Below, piece by piece: positions 28,181 through 37,435 of a stretch of DNA of 64,000 nt. The notes under the pieces were generated by a model. The model was not told the DNA's origin and did no database searches. It saw only the letters and a list, made by a program, of their open reading frames with translations. The first letter of the stretch is position 1, and each line of letters opens with the position of its first letter. The translations under genes were made by a program, and so were the position numbers. Source of the stretch: GCA-2698665 sp038101125. GTDB lineage: Bacteria > Pseudomonadota > Gammaproteobacteria > GCA-002705445 > GCA-002716945. The stretch lies in assembly GCA_038101125.1 (NCBI GenBank), contig JAYNVZ010000001.1, forward strand, positions 7,397 to 71,396. Reading direction: 5' to 3'.

Positions 28181-28976
28181 TATTATCAATCACTGATTTC
28201 CAATCAAATGTTGGGTCTGCAATGACAAAAAATTCGTTATTAAGAAATTTAGAATTCTTATTATATTTCAACCTTTCCATGTTTTTATCAACAACTGAGC
28301 CACCTGCTTCTTCTATTAAACATTGCCCAGCCGCTGTGTCCCATTCATGTGTTGGACCTAGCCTTGGATAAAAACAACCTTCTCCAGATGCAATGGCACC
28401 AAACTTAAGAGCGCTTGCTAGTTTTACAAATAATACATTTCCAATATGAATGGAGATTTGATCTAATATGCTTTTGTTTATTGATATACTTGTATAAACG
28501 TTGTTACTTTCACTGGACATTTTACTGGTTGTGATTCTAGTAGGGCTTTGAGAACCTTTGGCTAAAAATGCACCGCGGCCCTGATAAGCATAGTAAAAAT
28601 AATCTTGCATTGGAGAGTATATTATACCAAGTATAGGATACGAGTCTTTGATCAGCGATATACAAATACAGAAATTATTTCCTTTGTCTATATAATTACG
28701 TGTTCCATCCAATGGGTCAACAATCCAAAAAGAGTCATGTTTATCCTGCCCCTCGTAGTCTTCTTCAGAAATAATAGGTATTTCCGGCGTTAATTTTTTT
28801 AGCGCATCTGAAATAATTATATTAGAGTCAATATCTATTTTAGTCACAGGGGTTTTGTTTGACTTAGTGGCAATATCAATATCAGTTTTATGATATTTCT
28901 TTTGCAGTGCACCTGCCTTAATACAAGCTTCTTGAAGTGATGGCAATATCTCTACAAATTTAGAATTACTTATCAT
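28152..28976 (-). CDS. cysQ: 3'(2'),5'-bisphosphate nucleotidase CysQ
   Basis: Inositol-monophosphatase-fold enzyme that removes the 3' phosphate from PAP and PAPS, by-products of sulfate assimilation. The 274 residues show the metal motifs ISEEDYE, WIVDPLDGTRNY and the C-terminal EWDTAAGQCLIEEAGG. Length fits CysQ. It overlaps nudE by 4 bases; nudE-cysQ divergent from yrfG is a known gammaproteobacterial arrangement. Confidence 0.94.
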   Translation of the reverse strand: MISNSKFVEILPSLQEACIKAGALQKKYHKTDIDIATKSNKTPVTKIDIDSNIIISDALKKLTPEIPIISEEDYEGQDKHDSFWIVDPLDGTRNYIDKGNNFCICISLIKDSYPILGIIYSPMQDYFYYAYQGRGAFLAKGSQSPTRITTSKMSSESNNVYTSISINKSILDQISIHIGNVLFVKLASALKFGAIASGEGCFYPRLGPTHEWDTAAGQCLIEEAGGSVVDKNMERLKYNKNSKFLNNEFFVIADPTFDWKSVIDNIIFERKLTN

Positions 28977-29500
28977 TTGGCTAAGTTACCATAAACATAT
29001 AAAGATGCCAGTACTCTAGAATCTATATGCGCGTTGTTTGACAGAAAATTATCAATATCATCAAAAGGAACCTCAATTATCTCAAGATCTTCTGGTTCAT
29101 CGCCATATAATTTAGATGGTGATAGGTTTTTGGCTAACACAATATGTGTTTTATGATCTATATATCCTGGCGCTAAGTTAATCGTATGTATATGTTCTAG
29201 TGAAGAAGATCTATAACCAATTTCTTCCTGCAGTTCCCTATTCGCAGCCTCTAGGATTGATTCGCCCTTATCTATCCCACCTTTTGGAAAAGATAAAGCA
29301 TAAGCATCTATTGCAGCTGCATATTCCTTGATAAAGAACATGTTATTTTGAGTAACAGGAATGATCATAACTGCGCCATTACCAGTACCACTAATAACTT
29401 CATATTCTCTTGTAACATTTTCCTTAAACTCAATATCAAACTTTGATATTTTAAATAACTTAGTGAGTGAAATGAGAGTTTTATTTTTTATGATAGGCAT
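28973..29500 (-). CDS. nudE: ADP compounds hydrolase (Nudix) NudE
   Basis: Hydrolyses ADP-ribose, NADH and Ap2A-type compounds. The 175 residues contain a full Nudix box from GGIDKGES (74-81) through RELQEEIG (88-95). The N-terminal half resembles NudE, and the neighbourhood (cysQ behind, yrfG divergent) is the E. coli yrfE/yrfG one. The divergent spacer to yrfG is 40 bases. Confidence 0.9.
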   Translation of the reverse strand: MPIIKNKTLISLTKLFKISKFDIEFKENVTREYEVISGTGNGAVMIIPVTQNNMFFIKEYAAAIDAYALSFPKGGIDKGESILEAANRELQEEIGYRSSSLEHIHTINLAPGYIDHKTHIVLAKNLSPSKLYGDEPEDLEIIEVPFDDIDNFLSNNAHIDSRVLASLYVYGNLAK

Positions 29501-29540
29501 TGTATGATTAAATTTTATAGATGAAATAATAACATATTAT

Positions 29541-30191
29541 ATGAGAATAATAGATAACAAATACTATTTAATAGATCTAGATGGAGTGATATTGGACACC
29601 AGCTATGATAACTACTTTTGGCAGAAACATATTCCACGAGTTTATGCACAAAAGAAAGGTATTGATGAGAAAGATGCTATAAGTGTTACACACACATTAT
29701 TTAATTATAAGAAAAAAACAAAAGACTGGTATGACATAGTCTATTGGTCTAATTTACTAGATATAGATATTATTCATGAAAAAAAGAAAAGTGAGAATAT
29801 GTCTTTAATAAAATTACATGAAGGATCTCTCAATGTACTGGAAAGACTAAACAATTTAAATAAAAAACTTTTTTTGGTGACAAATGCTCATAGAAAAACA
29901 CTAGAGATTAAACTATCTAAATTCAACCTGTCCAAATATTTTGATGAATTAATTTGTTCTCATGAACTCGGATATGTAAAAGAAGATATACAGTTTTGGC
30001 ATTTACTCAGAAACAAATTACAAATTGATTATAATGATTCAGTTCTAATAGAAGATACATTTGATAATATAAAATCTGCCCATCATGCCGGTGTTAGTAA
30101 TTTTGTATATATTAATAATGAAAAAAAAGATTTAGGCAAAATAAAACCACTGACACTTGGATCCCTATCGGAATTAGCTTCTAGCATGTAG
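29541..30191 (+). CDS. yrfG: GMP/IMP nucleotidase YrfG-like HAD hydrolase
   Basis: A 216-residue HAD phosphatase. It has motif I DLDGVILD (12-19; nucleophile and acid Asp), motif II LVTNAH, the motif III lysine in GYVKED and motif IV LIEDTFDN. Members at this locus dephosphorylate GMP and IMP. It is divergent from nudE and its tail overlaps ubiC by 18 bases. Glycine follows the second motif I aspartate as usual. Confidence 0.88.
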   Translation: MRIIDNKYYLIDLDGVILDTSYDNYFWQKHIPRVYAQKKGIDEKDAISVTHTLFNYKKKTKDWYDIVYWSNLLDIDIIHEKKKSENMSLIKLHEGSLNVLERLNNLNKKLFLVTNAHRKTLEIKLSKFNLSKYFDELICSHELGYVKEDIQFWHLLRNKLQIDYNDSVLIEDTFDNIKSAHHAGVSNFVYINNEKKDLGKIKPLTLGSLSELASSM

Positions 30192-30689
30192 AATTGATAT
30201 CTTCTTTAAGCAAAAATTTCTAGGGAATATTTCATTCACATAAATAGTTTTTCTTCTATTCTTATATATGGCTATTCTATGAATGCTATTATTTATTAAT
30301 TTGTATATTACTTGTTTTTTTTTAAATCTTTTAGGTCTCAATATATAAGTGCCTAAAGATCTTGACCCAAGTATTTTTAGAAATCTTTCTTTCCCAGTAA
30401 TGTATCTATTAGGCATGAAGGTATGTGCATGTATACTAGGGTAGTGATCTGTGGAAAGTATGACGCTTCTATAAGTGCCTATCTCATTTATGTTAAGTAT
30501 GCCAATTTCTGATAAAGATTTATGGTATATGGATGCTTGCTTTAATACTTCTACCCTAAAATTATGGCCTAGCTTACGCGTTAATCTGTTAGTTAATGGA
30601 TTATTATCTATAATACTTAGCCTAGATTTCTCTTTCAGAGTATTAAGGATTCTCTCATTTTTCCAGTTTTTCAGATATTTATAACTCAT
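30174..30689 (-). CDS. ubiC: Chorismate--pyruvate lyase
   Basis: Makes 4-hydroxybenzoate from chorismate, the first ubiquinone-specific step. The family signals are weak but ordered: the inner arginine-containing stretch HTFMPNRY, KILGSRSLGTYIL, and YVNEIFPRN near the end with the catalytic Glu. I start at ATG 30689, which overlaps the recG stop as ATGA and gives 171 residues (E. coli 165). A longer start at 30722 would overlap recG by 37 bases. The protein is unusually lysine-rich. ubiA is 14 kb away. Confidence 0.85.
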   Translation of the reverse strand: MSYKYLKNWKNERILNTLKEKSRLSIIDNNPLTNRLTRKLGHNFRVEVLKQASIYHKSLSEIGILNINEIGTYRSVILSTDHYPSIHAHTFMPNRYITGKERFLKILGSRSLGTYILRPKRFKKKQVIYKLINNSIHRIAIYKNRRKTIYVNEIFPRNFCLKKISILHARS

Positions 30690-32758
30690 AGCTCTATGCT
30701 TTCTGAACGACCTTTCCCCCATCTTTTAATTAACTTGTTCTTATTTTCATTATTAAGATCATCAAGGATTATCATGGTGTCCTTAACTATATCATAATTC
30801 ATAATTGCATCATCAGGCGTTGCTAATTTAAAGTTATGATGAGAACCTGATTGTTTTATACCAAGATAATCACCTTGACCCCTCAAACGTAGATCTTCTT
30901 CTGCAATATTGAATCCGTTACTATGTTTTTCTAATGCAATAAGTCTTCTCATAGCATTATCATTAACTTCCTCTTTGTATATCAAATAACAATAACTTTG
31001 TTTGCTACTTCTTCCAACACGACCCCTAAGTTGGTGTAATTGGGATAACCCAAACCTGTTTGCATCCTCAATAACAATGCATGTTGCATTAGGCACATCT
31101 ATTCCAACCTCAATCATAGTTGTACAAACAAGTATATCAATTTTGCCATTTATAAATTCAGACATAGTTTTATTGTTTTCTCTTGTATCATTTCGACCAT
31201 GTAGCACAGCTATATTATGTGAAGGGTATTTCTCAGTAAGAGCATCAAAGATTCCCGAAACATATTCTAACTCTAGTGATTCAGTAAAATCTATGCATGA
31301 GCATACCCAATAAATTTGCTCATTGGATAATAGCGTATTTGAAATATGTTCATATAGTTTACCCTTATTAGATGAGGGTAAAATTTTAGTGATTATAGTT
31401 TTACGACCCTGAGGCATCTGGGAAACTACTGTATAATCCAAGCCTTCATATAAGACAAGCGACAGAGACCTAGGAATTGGCGTAGCAGATAAATATATTT
31501 CATGTGGATAAACACCCTTAGTGTTATTTGATGTTAATTTTACCCTTTGTTTTATACCAAACTTATGCTGCTCATCTATTATGACAAGTCCTAAATTTTT
31601 AAAAACAACATTGTCTTCAATTAATGCATGTGTGCCTATAACTATATTAGAATCACCATGTGAAATTGAATCTAATAAAGAGGCTTTAGCTTTACCTTTT
31701 ATTTTACTTTTGATACATAATATTTTTACTGATAAATCTAAAAATATTTGTTTAAATGTTTTGTAATGTTGGTCTGCTAGTATTTCAGTTGGAACAAGGA
31801 TAGCAACTTGTAAGTCAGACATTGTGGCATAATGAGCTGCTACAGCTGCTATAATTGTCTTGCCTGAACCAACATCACCCTGAATGAGTCTTTTGGTAGG
31901 ATATGTATTGTTTAAGCTATTTCTTATATCGCCTATAGCATTTTGTTGTGATTGTGTTAACTTAAATGGCAGTGATTCTATAAAAGCATTTGACGCACTA
32001 TCATTTATAAGAAACTTGTGGCTCCTATTAGTCTGATATTTCTTTTTTGCATTTATTAACATAAGTTTATATGCTAATAGTTCTTCTAAAATAAATCTCT
32101 GTCTACCTAACTCAAACTGTAAGTTTGATTTATCAAAATCATAAGATTCTTGAAAATGAAAGTATTTTAATGCATCCAAGTAGTGTGGTAATTTAAACTT
32201 TTTTAAAAGACTGACACTAAATATATCAGCATTGTTCTTCCTCTGTAAATATTCATATATGAATCTAATGAGCTTTCTTATTTTATTCTGAGAAATCATT
32301 TTCTTTGTTTTGTAGTAAGGAATAACTTTCTCAATTACATCTTTGCCAGTTATGATTTCTATGTCAGGATGTATGAATTCAATAAGTCTGCCCCTAAGTC
32401 TAGCTATTCCTGAAAATCGTATTTTAAGACCTGGTTTTAGATTCGTATAGATCATTATTTTATGAATAAAACGAATTTGGATGCTTGTGCCTTCAACGTC
32501 AACACTTAGTATTAGATTCGGCTTTGATCCTTTGGTCTTAAAGGCTTTTTGTATGTCACCTATTAATAAACATGAGGAAGAATTCTCTATGTCAGAAATA
32601 TTCGTTAGTTTAGTTTTATCTATTAAGAAAGATGGCAAAAAAAGAATTAAATCACTGATTCTTTTTATACCTATAGAGTGAAGTTTTAGTTTTGTCGAAG
32701 GTCCTACAGACGGCAAATCCTCGAGGCTATTATCATCCAAAGTATTTTTTATCGTCAT
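30686..32758 (-). CDS. recG: ATP-dependent DNA helicase RecG
   Basis: Branch-migrating helicase that remodels stalled forks. The 690 residues run from an N-terminal wedge/OB domain (about 60-135) to the helicase core: Walker A GDVGSGKT (294-301), the DExx-type DEQHKFG near 395, LSATPIPRS, and the C-terminal ATTMIEVGIDVP and LRGRVGRS. Length is near E. coli RecG (693). The order ridA-recG is conserved in gammaproteobacteria; spoT, normally next, is absent. Confidence 0.97.
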   Translation of the reverse strand: MTIKNTLDDNSLEDLPSVGPSTKLKLHSIGIKRISDLILFLPSFLIDKTKLTNISDIENSSSCLLIGDIQKAFKTKGSKPNLILSVDVEGTSIQIRFIHKIMIYTNLKPGLKIRFSGIARLRGRLIEFIHPDIEIITGKDVIEKVIPYYKTKKMISQNKIRKLIRFIYEYLQRKNNADIFSVSLLKKFKLPHYLDALKYFHFQESYDFDKSNLQFELGRQRFILEELLAYKLMLINAKKKYQTNRSHKFLINDSASNAFIESLPFKLTQSQQNAIGDIRNSLNNTYPTKRLIQGDVGSGKTIIAAVAAHYATMSDLQVAILVPTEILADQHYKTFKQIFLDLSVKILCIKSKIKGKAKASLLDSISHGDSNIVIGTHALIEDNVVFKNLGLVIIDEQHKFGIKQRVKLTSNNTKGVYPHEIYLSATPIPRSLSLVLYEGLDYTVVSQMPQGRKTIITKILPSSNKGKLYEHISNTLLSNEQIYWVCSCIDFTESLELEYVSGIFDALTEKYPSHNIAVLHGRNDTRENNKTMSEFINGKIDILVCTTMIEVGIDVPNATCIVIEDANRFGLSQLHQLRGRVGRSSKQSYCYLIYKEEVNDNAMRRLIALEKHSNGFNIAEEDLRLRGQGDYLGIKQSGSHHNFKLATPDDAIMNYDIVKDTMIILDDLNNENKNKLIKRWGKGRSESIEL

Positions 32759-32763
32759 ATGTA

Positions 32764-33153
32764 CTAGTCACCGATATAAACAATCGCATCAATTTCGACT
32801 AAAACATCTTTTGGAAGACGACTAACTTCAACAGCTGCCCTAGCTGGGTAAGGTTCGTCAAAAACTGTGGACATTGCATCATTAACAGATTGAAAGTCAG
32901 CTAAGTCTTTTAAATAGACATTTAATTTAACAACGTCACTAAGTTTATTATCTGAATCAACAATGATTGCCTTTAGGTTTTTTAGAACTTGCTTTACTTG
33001 TACATTAAAGTCTTCAGAGACTATTTCCATAGATTCAGGAACAAGTGGTATTTGGCCAGACACATACATAAACCCTCCAGCTTTAACTGCCTGAGAATAT
33101 GCGCCAATTGCTGACGGAGCATTTTTTGTATGAATAGCTTTTAATTTTGTCAT
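32764..33153 (-). CDS. ridA: RidA family reactive intermediate deaminase
   Basis: Hydrolyses reactive enamines and imines released by PLP enzymes such as threonine dehydratase. The 129 residues carry AIGAYSQAV near the start, GGFMYVSGQIP, and the C-terminal PARAAVEVSRLPKDVLVEIDAI with the key Arg and Glu. It sits 5 bases before recG and overlaps the DUF971 gene by 4 bases. Confidence 0.95.
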   Translation of the reverse strand: MTKLKAIHTKNAPSAIGAYSQAVKAGGFMYVSGQIPLVPESMEIVSEDFNVQVKQVLKNLKAIIVDSDNKLSDVVKLNVYLKDLADFQSVNDAMSTVFDEPYPARAAVEVSRLPKDVLVEIDAIVYIGD

Positions 33154-33506
33154 GGTTTTGATCTCACATATCCAGCGTTTTTGAGTTTCTCCAAATAATC
33201 ATGCCAATATTCCTTATAGTTCTTAGCAAGCTCATGTAAATATTCCCACGAATATAGCCCTGTGTTATGGCCATCATCAAAAACAATTTTAACAGCATAG
33301 TTCCCTATGGGCTCAATTTGATCAATACCAACATTTTCTTTACCTTTCTGCAAAACTTCTTGTCCTGGCCCATGACCTTTTACTTCAGCTGATGGAGAAA
33401 AGCATCTGAGATACTCAGATGTTAAGTCAGCATTCAGGCCATCTTCAAATGTTAGCGAAAGTGTATTAGTTTTTTTAATATATCTAATCTCAGTAGGCTT
33501 AATCAT
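33150..33506 (-). CDS. DUF971 protein (gamma-butyrobetaine hydroxylase N-terminal-like)
   Basis: A 118-residue protein matching the small beta-rich DUF971 domain also found at the N-terminus of gamma-butyrobetaine hydroxylases. Landmarks are TLSLTFEDG, the LRCFSPSAEVKGHG stretch and the C-terminal DDGHNTGLYSWEYLHEL. The cellular role is not established; relatives are linked to iron-sulfur handling or to unknown functions. It is coupled to ridA by an ATGA overlap. Confidence 0.8.
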   Translation of the reverse strand: MIKPTEIRYIKKTNTLSLTFEDGLNADLTSEYLRCFSPSAEVKGHGPGQEVLQKGKENVGIDQIEPIGNYAVKIVFDDGHNTGLYSWEYLHELAKNYKEYWHDYLEKLKNAGYVRSKP

Positions 33507-33537
33507 TAACTAAGTATATATTTATATTCGAGAGATT

Positions 33538-34446
33538 TCACCGACTATTCTTATTTTTGCTGACTGCTCTTGGGTGTGAGTTTGAGTAGACCTTTTTTAG
33601 ATGCTCAAAATCTACATTTGTATAAATCTGGGTGGTGCTAATATCCTCATGTCCAAGAAATTCCTGAACAGCTCTTAAATCTCCAGAAGATTCTAGTAGA
33701 TGTGTTGCACAGGAATGGCGAAGTGTGTGAGGGCTAATTTTACAATTGATGCCCTTGAACTTGGCCCAATAATTCAGCCTTATTTGAACTGATCTGTTAG
33801 ACAGTCTTTTGCCAAACTTATTTAGGAATACTGCATCATTGGTCACACATGTAGACCTTCTTTTATCTAACCATTTTTTTATAGCAGATAAAGCTTGTGA
33901 TCCAATTGGCAGGTATCTTTGTTTTTTACCCTTACCTATAACAGACAAGGTTCCATCTTTTATGCTTAATGATGAGACATTTAACGATGTGATTTCACTT
34001 AATCTTAATCCAGAACTATACATCAACTCAATCATTGCTTTATCTCTTATTGAAGCAAAACTAGTCTCAGGAATGTCACATAACTCATCTATCTGGCTTA
34101 TTGATAGTATGAGTGGCAACTTTTGTAATCGTTTAGGGACAATAATTTTCTTTGAAGGATTTATAGAGATTAATTTTTTTTTATATAAAAAAGAAAAAAA
34201 AGATCTGATAGAAGATGCTTTTCTAGAAATGCTAGTTGCCAGAAATCCAGTTCTGTTGAGAGAGTTAATATATTTTTGAATAACATCGGTAGTGATTTCT
34301 AAAACATTAGATATATTATTACTGGACAAATAAGTAAAAAATTTATCTAGGTCTAGTGAATAGTTTTTAAGAGTGTCGTTACTATATCTCTTTTCATATT
34401 TAAGATAAGAGTAAAAAGTCTTTATATAACTATTTAAATCAGACAT
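33538..34446 (-). CDS. xerC: Site-specific tyrosine recombinase XerC
   Basis: Works with XerD at dif to resolve chromosome dimers. I start at ATG 34446 (MSDLNSY), giving 302 residues. The open frame continues upstream inside dapF, but that part has no resemblance to XerC. Catalytic residues are all visible: Arg148, Lys172, His240, Arg243 (HTLRH), His266 (LGHEDIS) and Tyr275 (QIYTNVD). The gene order dapF-xerC is the usual gammaproteobacterial one, and the two overlap by 8 bases. XerC rather than XerD is inferred from that position. Confidence 0.93.
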   Translation of the reverse strand: MSDLNSYIKTFYSYLKYEKRYSNDTLKNYSLDLDKFFTYLSSNNISNVLEITTDVIQKYINSLNRTGFLATSISRKASSIRSFFSFLYKKKLISINPSKKIIVPKRLQKLPLILSISQIDELCDIPETSFASIRDKAMIELMYSSGLRLSEITSLNVSSLSIKDGTLSVIGKGKKQRYLPIGSQALSAIKKWLDKRRSTCVTNDAVFLNKFGKRLSNRSVQIRLNYWAKFKGINCKISPHTLRHSCATHLLESSGDLRAVQEFLGHEDISTTQIYTNVDFEHLKKVYSNSHPRAVSKNKNSR

Positions 34447-35293
34447 CGCAGGCCCCTTCATATTCAAAAGAAGTAGGTCCTGACAAATACAAAGTTTCAT
34501 CTTCACGATCAATTTCAAGAACGCCGCCGTCTTGCTCAACATAAATTTGGTCAAGCTTGTTAGCAAAGACACTACAATACTTAAAAGCGAAAGCAGCTGT
34601 TGCAGATGCTCCACTACCACATGAACTTGTCCATCCAGCTCCTCGTTCATTTACCTTGAGCTTGATATAATTATCTTTAGCACCAATAAATCTGTCAAAA
34701 TTTAATATAAAAGAAATATTAGGTGCTGTGGAATAAAGATGATATAAAGATTTTATAATATAATCTCTATGATCATAACAACCATTTGTAAAAACAACAC
34801 AATGAAAATTTCCAAGCATAATAGGCGAAAACGAAAATGATGCATCAGTGTTTTCATTCAAATTAACATGAAAGTAGAATTTTTCATCCTTAAGAGTAAA
34901 TGTCGTTGGTTTTTGCATGAGATCTTGTTTTAGGAAAGTAGGTTTGCCCATAGTAATTTTTATATGATTCTCACTTAGATATGACGCATGGTATTTTATG
35001 CCTTTGACAGCTATAGATGATGTTTTGTAATTATAATATTTATTGAGAAAGGACATGATCGCACGCATACCGTTCCCGCACTGATATGCCTCTGACCCAT
35101 CTTGATTATAAATCTGGCATAGAACATTATCAGGACTCTTTATATTCAATAGTAATAACTGATCACAGCCTATACTGTCTCTTGAGGATATTTTCTTAAC
35201 CTGAGAAGTTGTAAGATTATATTGCGAGATAGTGTTGTCAATAACGATAAAATCATTGCCCTGGCTGTTCATCTTGACAAAATTTAATTTCAT
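34439..35293 (-). CDS. dapF: Diaminopimelate epimerase
   Basis: Converts LL- to meso-diaminopimelate for lysine and peptidoglycan. The two catalytic cysteines are Cys72 in QCGNGMRA and Cys225 in SSCGSGAS, and the conserved Glu216-Arg217 pair is present in NERGAG. The residue after GAG is tryptophan where E. coli has glutamate; I judge this position variable. The 284-residue length is slightly above the usual 275. It lies between lysA and xerC. Confidence 0.95.
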   Translation of the reverse strand: MKLNFVKMNSQGNDFIVIDNTISQYNLTTSQVKKISSRDSIGCDQLLLLNIKSPDNVLCQIYNQDGSEAYQCGNGMRAIMSFLNKYYNYKTSSIAVKGIKYHASYLSENHIKITMGKPTFLKQDLMQKPTTFTLKDEKFYFHVNLNENTDASFSFSPIMLGNFHCVVFTNGCYDHRDYIIKSLYHLYSTAPNISFILNFDRFIGAKDNYIKLKVNERGAGWTSSCGSGASATAAFAFKYCSVFANKLDQIYVEQDGGVLEIDREDETLYLSGPTSFEYEGACDV

Positions 35294-35311
35294 ATCATTT
35301 CTATTCGAGTT

Positions 35312-36553
35312 CTATAAAAATTCTATCTCATTTTCTAAGATCTGATCAATAGTATCTCTCTTGCGAATTTTATTTACTTCATTATTTGAAATTATGTATT
35401 CGTCGATCTTTGGTCTTGTATTATAATTTGAAGAAAGAACAAATCCATATGCACCGACACTTTCGACTGCAAGAAAGTCTCCTTGTGCTATCGATAACTT
35501 TCTGCCTTTACCAAGAAAATCTGCAGTTTCACAAATAGGGCCAACTACGTCATAGGAAGTCTTGCCAGTACTTTTGTTTACGACCTCTATAATAGAGTGA
35601 AATGCTTCGTATAAAGGTGGGCGCAGCATATCATTCATGCCTGCATCTGTAATGGCAAAGCTTTTTGTAGATGACTCCTTTATATTAATTATCTTAGTAA
35701 TCAATAAACCAGCTTCTCCCACGATAGATCTGCCAGGCTCGATCACTAACGAAAGTTTTCTGTCGCCTATTATTTTGATAACTTCTGAAATAAATATGTT
35801 TTTATCAATAATAGGTTCTCCCTCGTAAGAGATACCCAAGCCTCCGCCTATATCAATATGCTTCAACGGGATACCACTTGCATCAAGATCATCTACGATT
35901 GCAATTATTTTTACAAGAGATTCTAAATAAGGCTCAAGCTCCATTATTTGTGAACCTATATGAAAATCAATTCCAGTAATTGTAATTCCATCAAGAACTG
36001 ATGCATCTTTATAGAGCGCCAATATATCTGATTGATCAATTCCAAATTTATTATCACTCATCCCAGTTGTTATATAGGGATGAGTATTAACATTAATAGC
36101 AGGATTTACTCTAAAGGATATATTGGCTTTTTTATTTTTTTGTTGTGCAATTTTATTTATCGTATGTAACTCATCTTTTGATTCTACATTGAAGCACATA
36201 ATACCAATATCGAGAGCTTGTATAATTTCTTCTTCAGTTTTCCCAACACCAGAAAAAACAATCTTAGCTGGATCCCCGCCTGCCATTAAAGCTCTAGTGA
36301 GCTCACCACCTGAAACTATGTCAAAACCAGACCCAAGTTTAGCGAGGAGTGAAAGTATAGAAAGGTTTGAGTTTGCTTTAACTGAGTAACAAATATTATG
36401 ACTGTGGCCACCAAAGCTTTCACTATAAGAATTATAATTATTTTTGATGATATTTTCAGAATATAAATAAAAGGGTGTCTGACGAGATTTAGCAATCTCT
36501 AAAATATTATTATTATCAAAGTGTAAAATGTCGTCTTTATAATCGATTGTCAT
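35312..36553 (-). CDS. lysA: Diaminopimelate decarboxylase
   Basis: PLP enzyme for the last step of lysine synthesis. The 413 residues carry the PLP lysine in CYSVKANS (Lys59), HIGSQI, the glycine-rich IDIGGGLGISY, EPGRSIVG, and CETADFLGKG with the active-site cysteine from the neighbouring subunit. The start is directly adjacent to the lptM stop, and dapF follows 18 bases later, so lptM-lysA-dapF-xerC is one transcript. Confidence 0.97.
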   Translation of the reverse strand: MTIDYKDDILHFDNNNILEIAKSRQTPFYLYSENIIKNNYNSYSESFGGHSHNICYSVKANSNLSILSLLAKLGSGFDIVSGGELTRALMAGGDPAKIVFSGVGKTEEEIIQALDIGIMCFNVESKDELHTINKIAQQKNKKANISFRVNPAINVNTHPYITTGMSDNKFGIDQSDILALYKDASVLDGITITGIDFHIGSQIMELEPYLESLVKIIAIVDDLDASGIPLKHIDIGGGLGISYEGEPIIDKNIFISEVIKIIGDRKLSLVIEPGRSIVGEAGLLITKIINIKESSTKSFAITDAGMNDMLRPPLYEAFHSIIEVVNKSTGKTSYDVVGPICETADFLGKGRKLSIAQGDFLAVESVGAYGFVLSSNYNTRPKIDEYIISNNEVNKIRKRDTIDQILENEIEFL

Positions 36554-36742
36554 CTAATACTCTGTATCGCTAACAGACGATTGTTCAGAATTAATTTCAG
36601 GTATATTTTGATCTGGAAGAGTTAAAGGTCCTTTGTTTCCACAAGACACAAGAAGAAACGATACAATGACAAACAATAGTAATCTAGGAGAGCTAATATA
36701 AGAATATTTAATTTTATTTATCATATGATACATTATAATCAT
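36554..36742 (-). CDS. lptM: LptM-like small outer-membrane lipoprotein
   Basis: Small lipoprotein with a basic start, a hydrophobic stretch and a lipobox ending LLVSC, followed directly by GNKGPLTLP. This matches the CGxKGPLYLP signature of LptM/YifL. In E. coli LptM helps LptD mature in the outer membrane. The first Met at 36742 gives 62 residues; starts at 36733 or 36724 are equally possible and would shorten the n-region. The position upstream of lysA-dapF fits the family. Confidence 0.85.
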   Translation of the reverse strand: MIIMYHMINKIKYSYISSPRLLLFVIVSFLLVSCGNKGPLTLPDQNIPEINSEQSSVSDTEY

Positions 36743-36765
36743 AATATTGATTGGCTACTAGACTC

Positions 36766-37401
36766 ATGATGAATTTAAATAATGATGATGTAATAATAAT
36801 AGGTGATACAGAAATAGCATCAAAAGTAATATTCTGGTTTCATGGCTATGGATCTAATAATTGGTCATTTGAGCCCATTATGAAAATGATTAATATGCAG
36901 ATGAACAATGAAATTTGCATAGTAATGCCAAATGCTCCTTTAGTAGATAACAAGAGATCATGGTATCCGTTACCTACAACAGCAGAAGATGGTTCAATAG
37001 AAGAAGATCATAGAGGCCTAGAAGAGAGTAAAGCAGAGATAAGCAGATTCATAAATAGCTTCAGTTTAAAAGCAGAACAGCTTTCTATAATTGGTGGATT
37101 CTCTCAAGGCGCAGCATTGTCACTTAGCATGTTGTTCAATACTTCGCATAAATTCCACGGATGCATTGCGCTGTCTGGTTATATGCCAAGTGCTGAATTT
37201 TATAAAGATTCAGATATTATGAGAAGTAAAATATTTATAGCGCATGGTTTTTCAGATCAAGCTATTAGTTTTGATGATTATGAGAAAACATTTAATTTCT
37301 TAAGTTCGAAAACTAAAGAGATTGTAAGTTATACAGGAGATTTTGGCCATACAGTAACTAAGGAAGTAAGCCAGAAAGTTTCAGAATGGTTAAGTAATTA
37401 A
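36766..37401 (+). CDS. Phospholipase/carboxylesterase family hydrolase
   Basis: A 211-residue alpha/beta hydrolase of the carboxylesterase/thioesterase type. It shows the oxyanion segment WFHGYGSNNW, the nucleophile elbow GGFSQGAALS and the acid and histidine in HGFSDQAI and GDFGHTV. It is cytoplasmic, with no signal peptide. I prefer the ATG at 36766 over a TTG at 36751. Its substrate cannot be read. A perfect 10-base-pair hairpin follows the stop. Confidence 0.85.
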   Translation: MMNLNNDDVIIIGDTEIASKVIFWFHGYGSNNWSFEPIMKMINMQMNNEICIVMPNAPLVDNKRSWYPLPTTAEDGSIEEDHRGLEESKAEISRFINSFSLKAEQLSIIGGFSQGAALSLSMLFNTSHKFHGCIALSGYMPSAEFYKDSDIMRSKIFIAHGFSDQAISFDDYEKTFNFLSSKTKEIVSYTGDFGHTVTKEVSQKVSEWLSN

Positions 37402-37427
37402 TATGAGCCCTGTTTTAGGGCTCATAT
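37401..37427. terminator. Strong hairpin between convergent genes, likely bidirectional terminator
   Basis: A perfect inverted repeat with arms ATATGAGCCC (37401-37410) and GGGCTCATAT (37418-37427) around a 7-base loop. It begins at the last base of the esterase stop codon and lies just before the end of the convergent gene at 37436. There is no long T-run on either side, but this is the only GC-rich hairpin I see in the window. Confidence 0.7.
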
Positions 37428-37435
37428 TAAAGCCA

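Noticed and set aside
31503..31511. Perfect DnaA box (TGTGGATAA) inside recG
   Set aside because: A single 9-mer in 64 kb of AT-rich sequence is expected by chance, with no cluster around it.
34447..34650. N-terminal extension of xerC by 68 residues
   Set aside because: This part reads dapF out of frame, has no XerC similarity, and the MSDLNSY start fits the family length.
34439..35293. DapF has tryptophan after GAG where E. coli has glutamate
   Set aside because: The catalytic pair Glu216-Arg217 and both cysteines are intact, and this position varies among DapF families, so loss of activity is not indicated.
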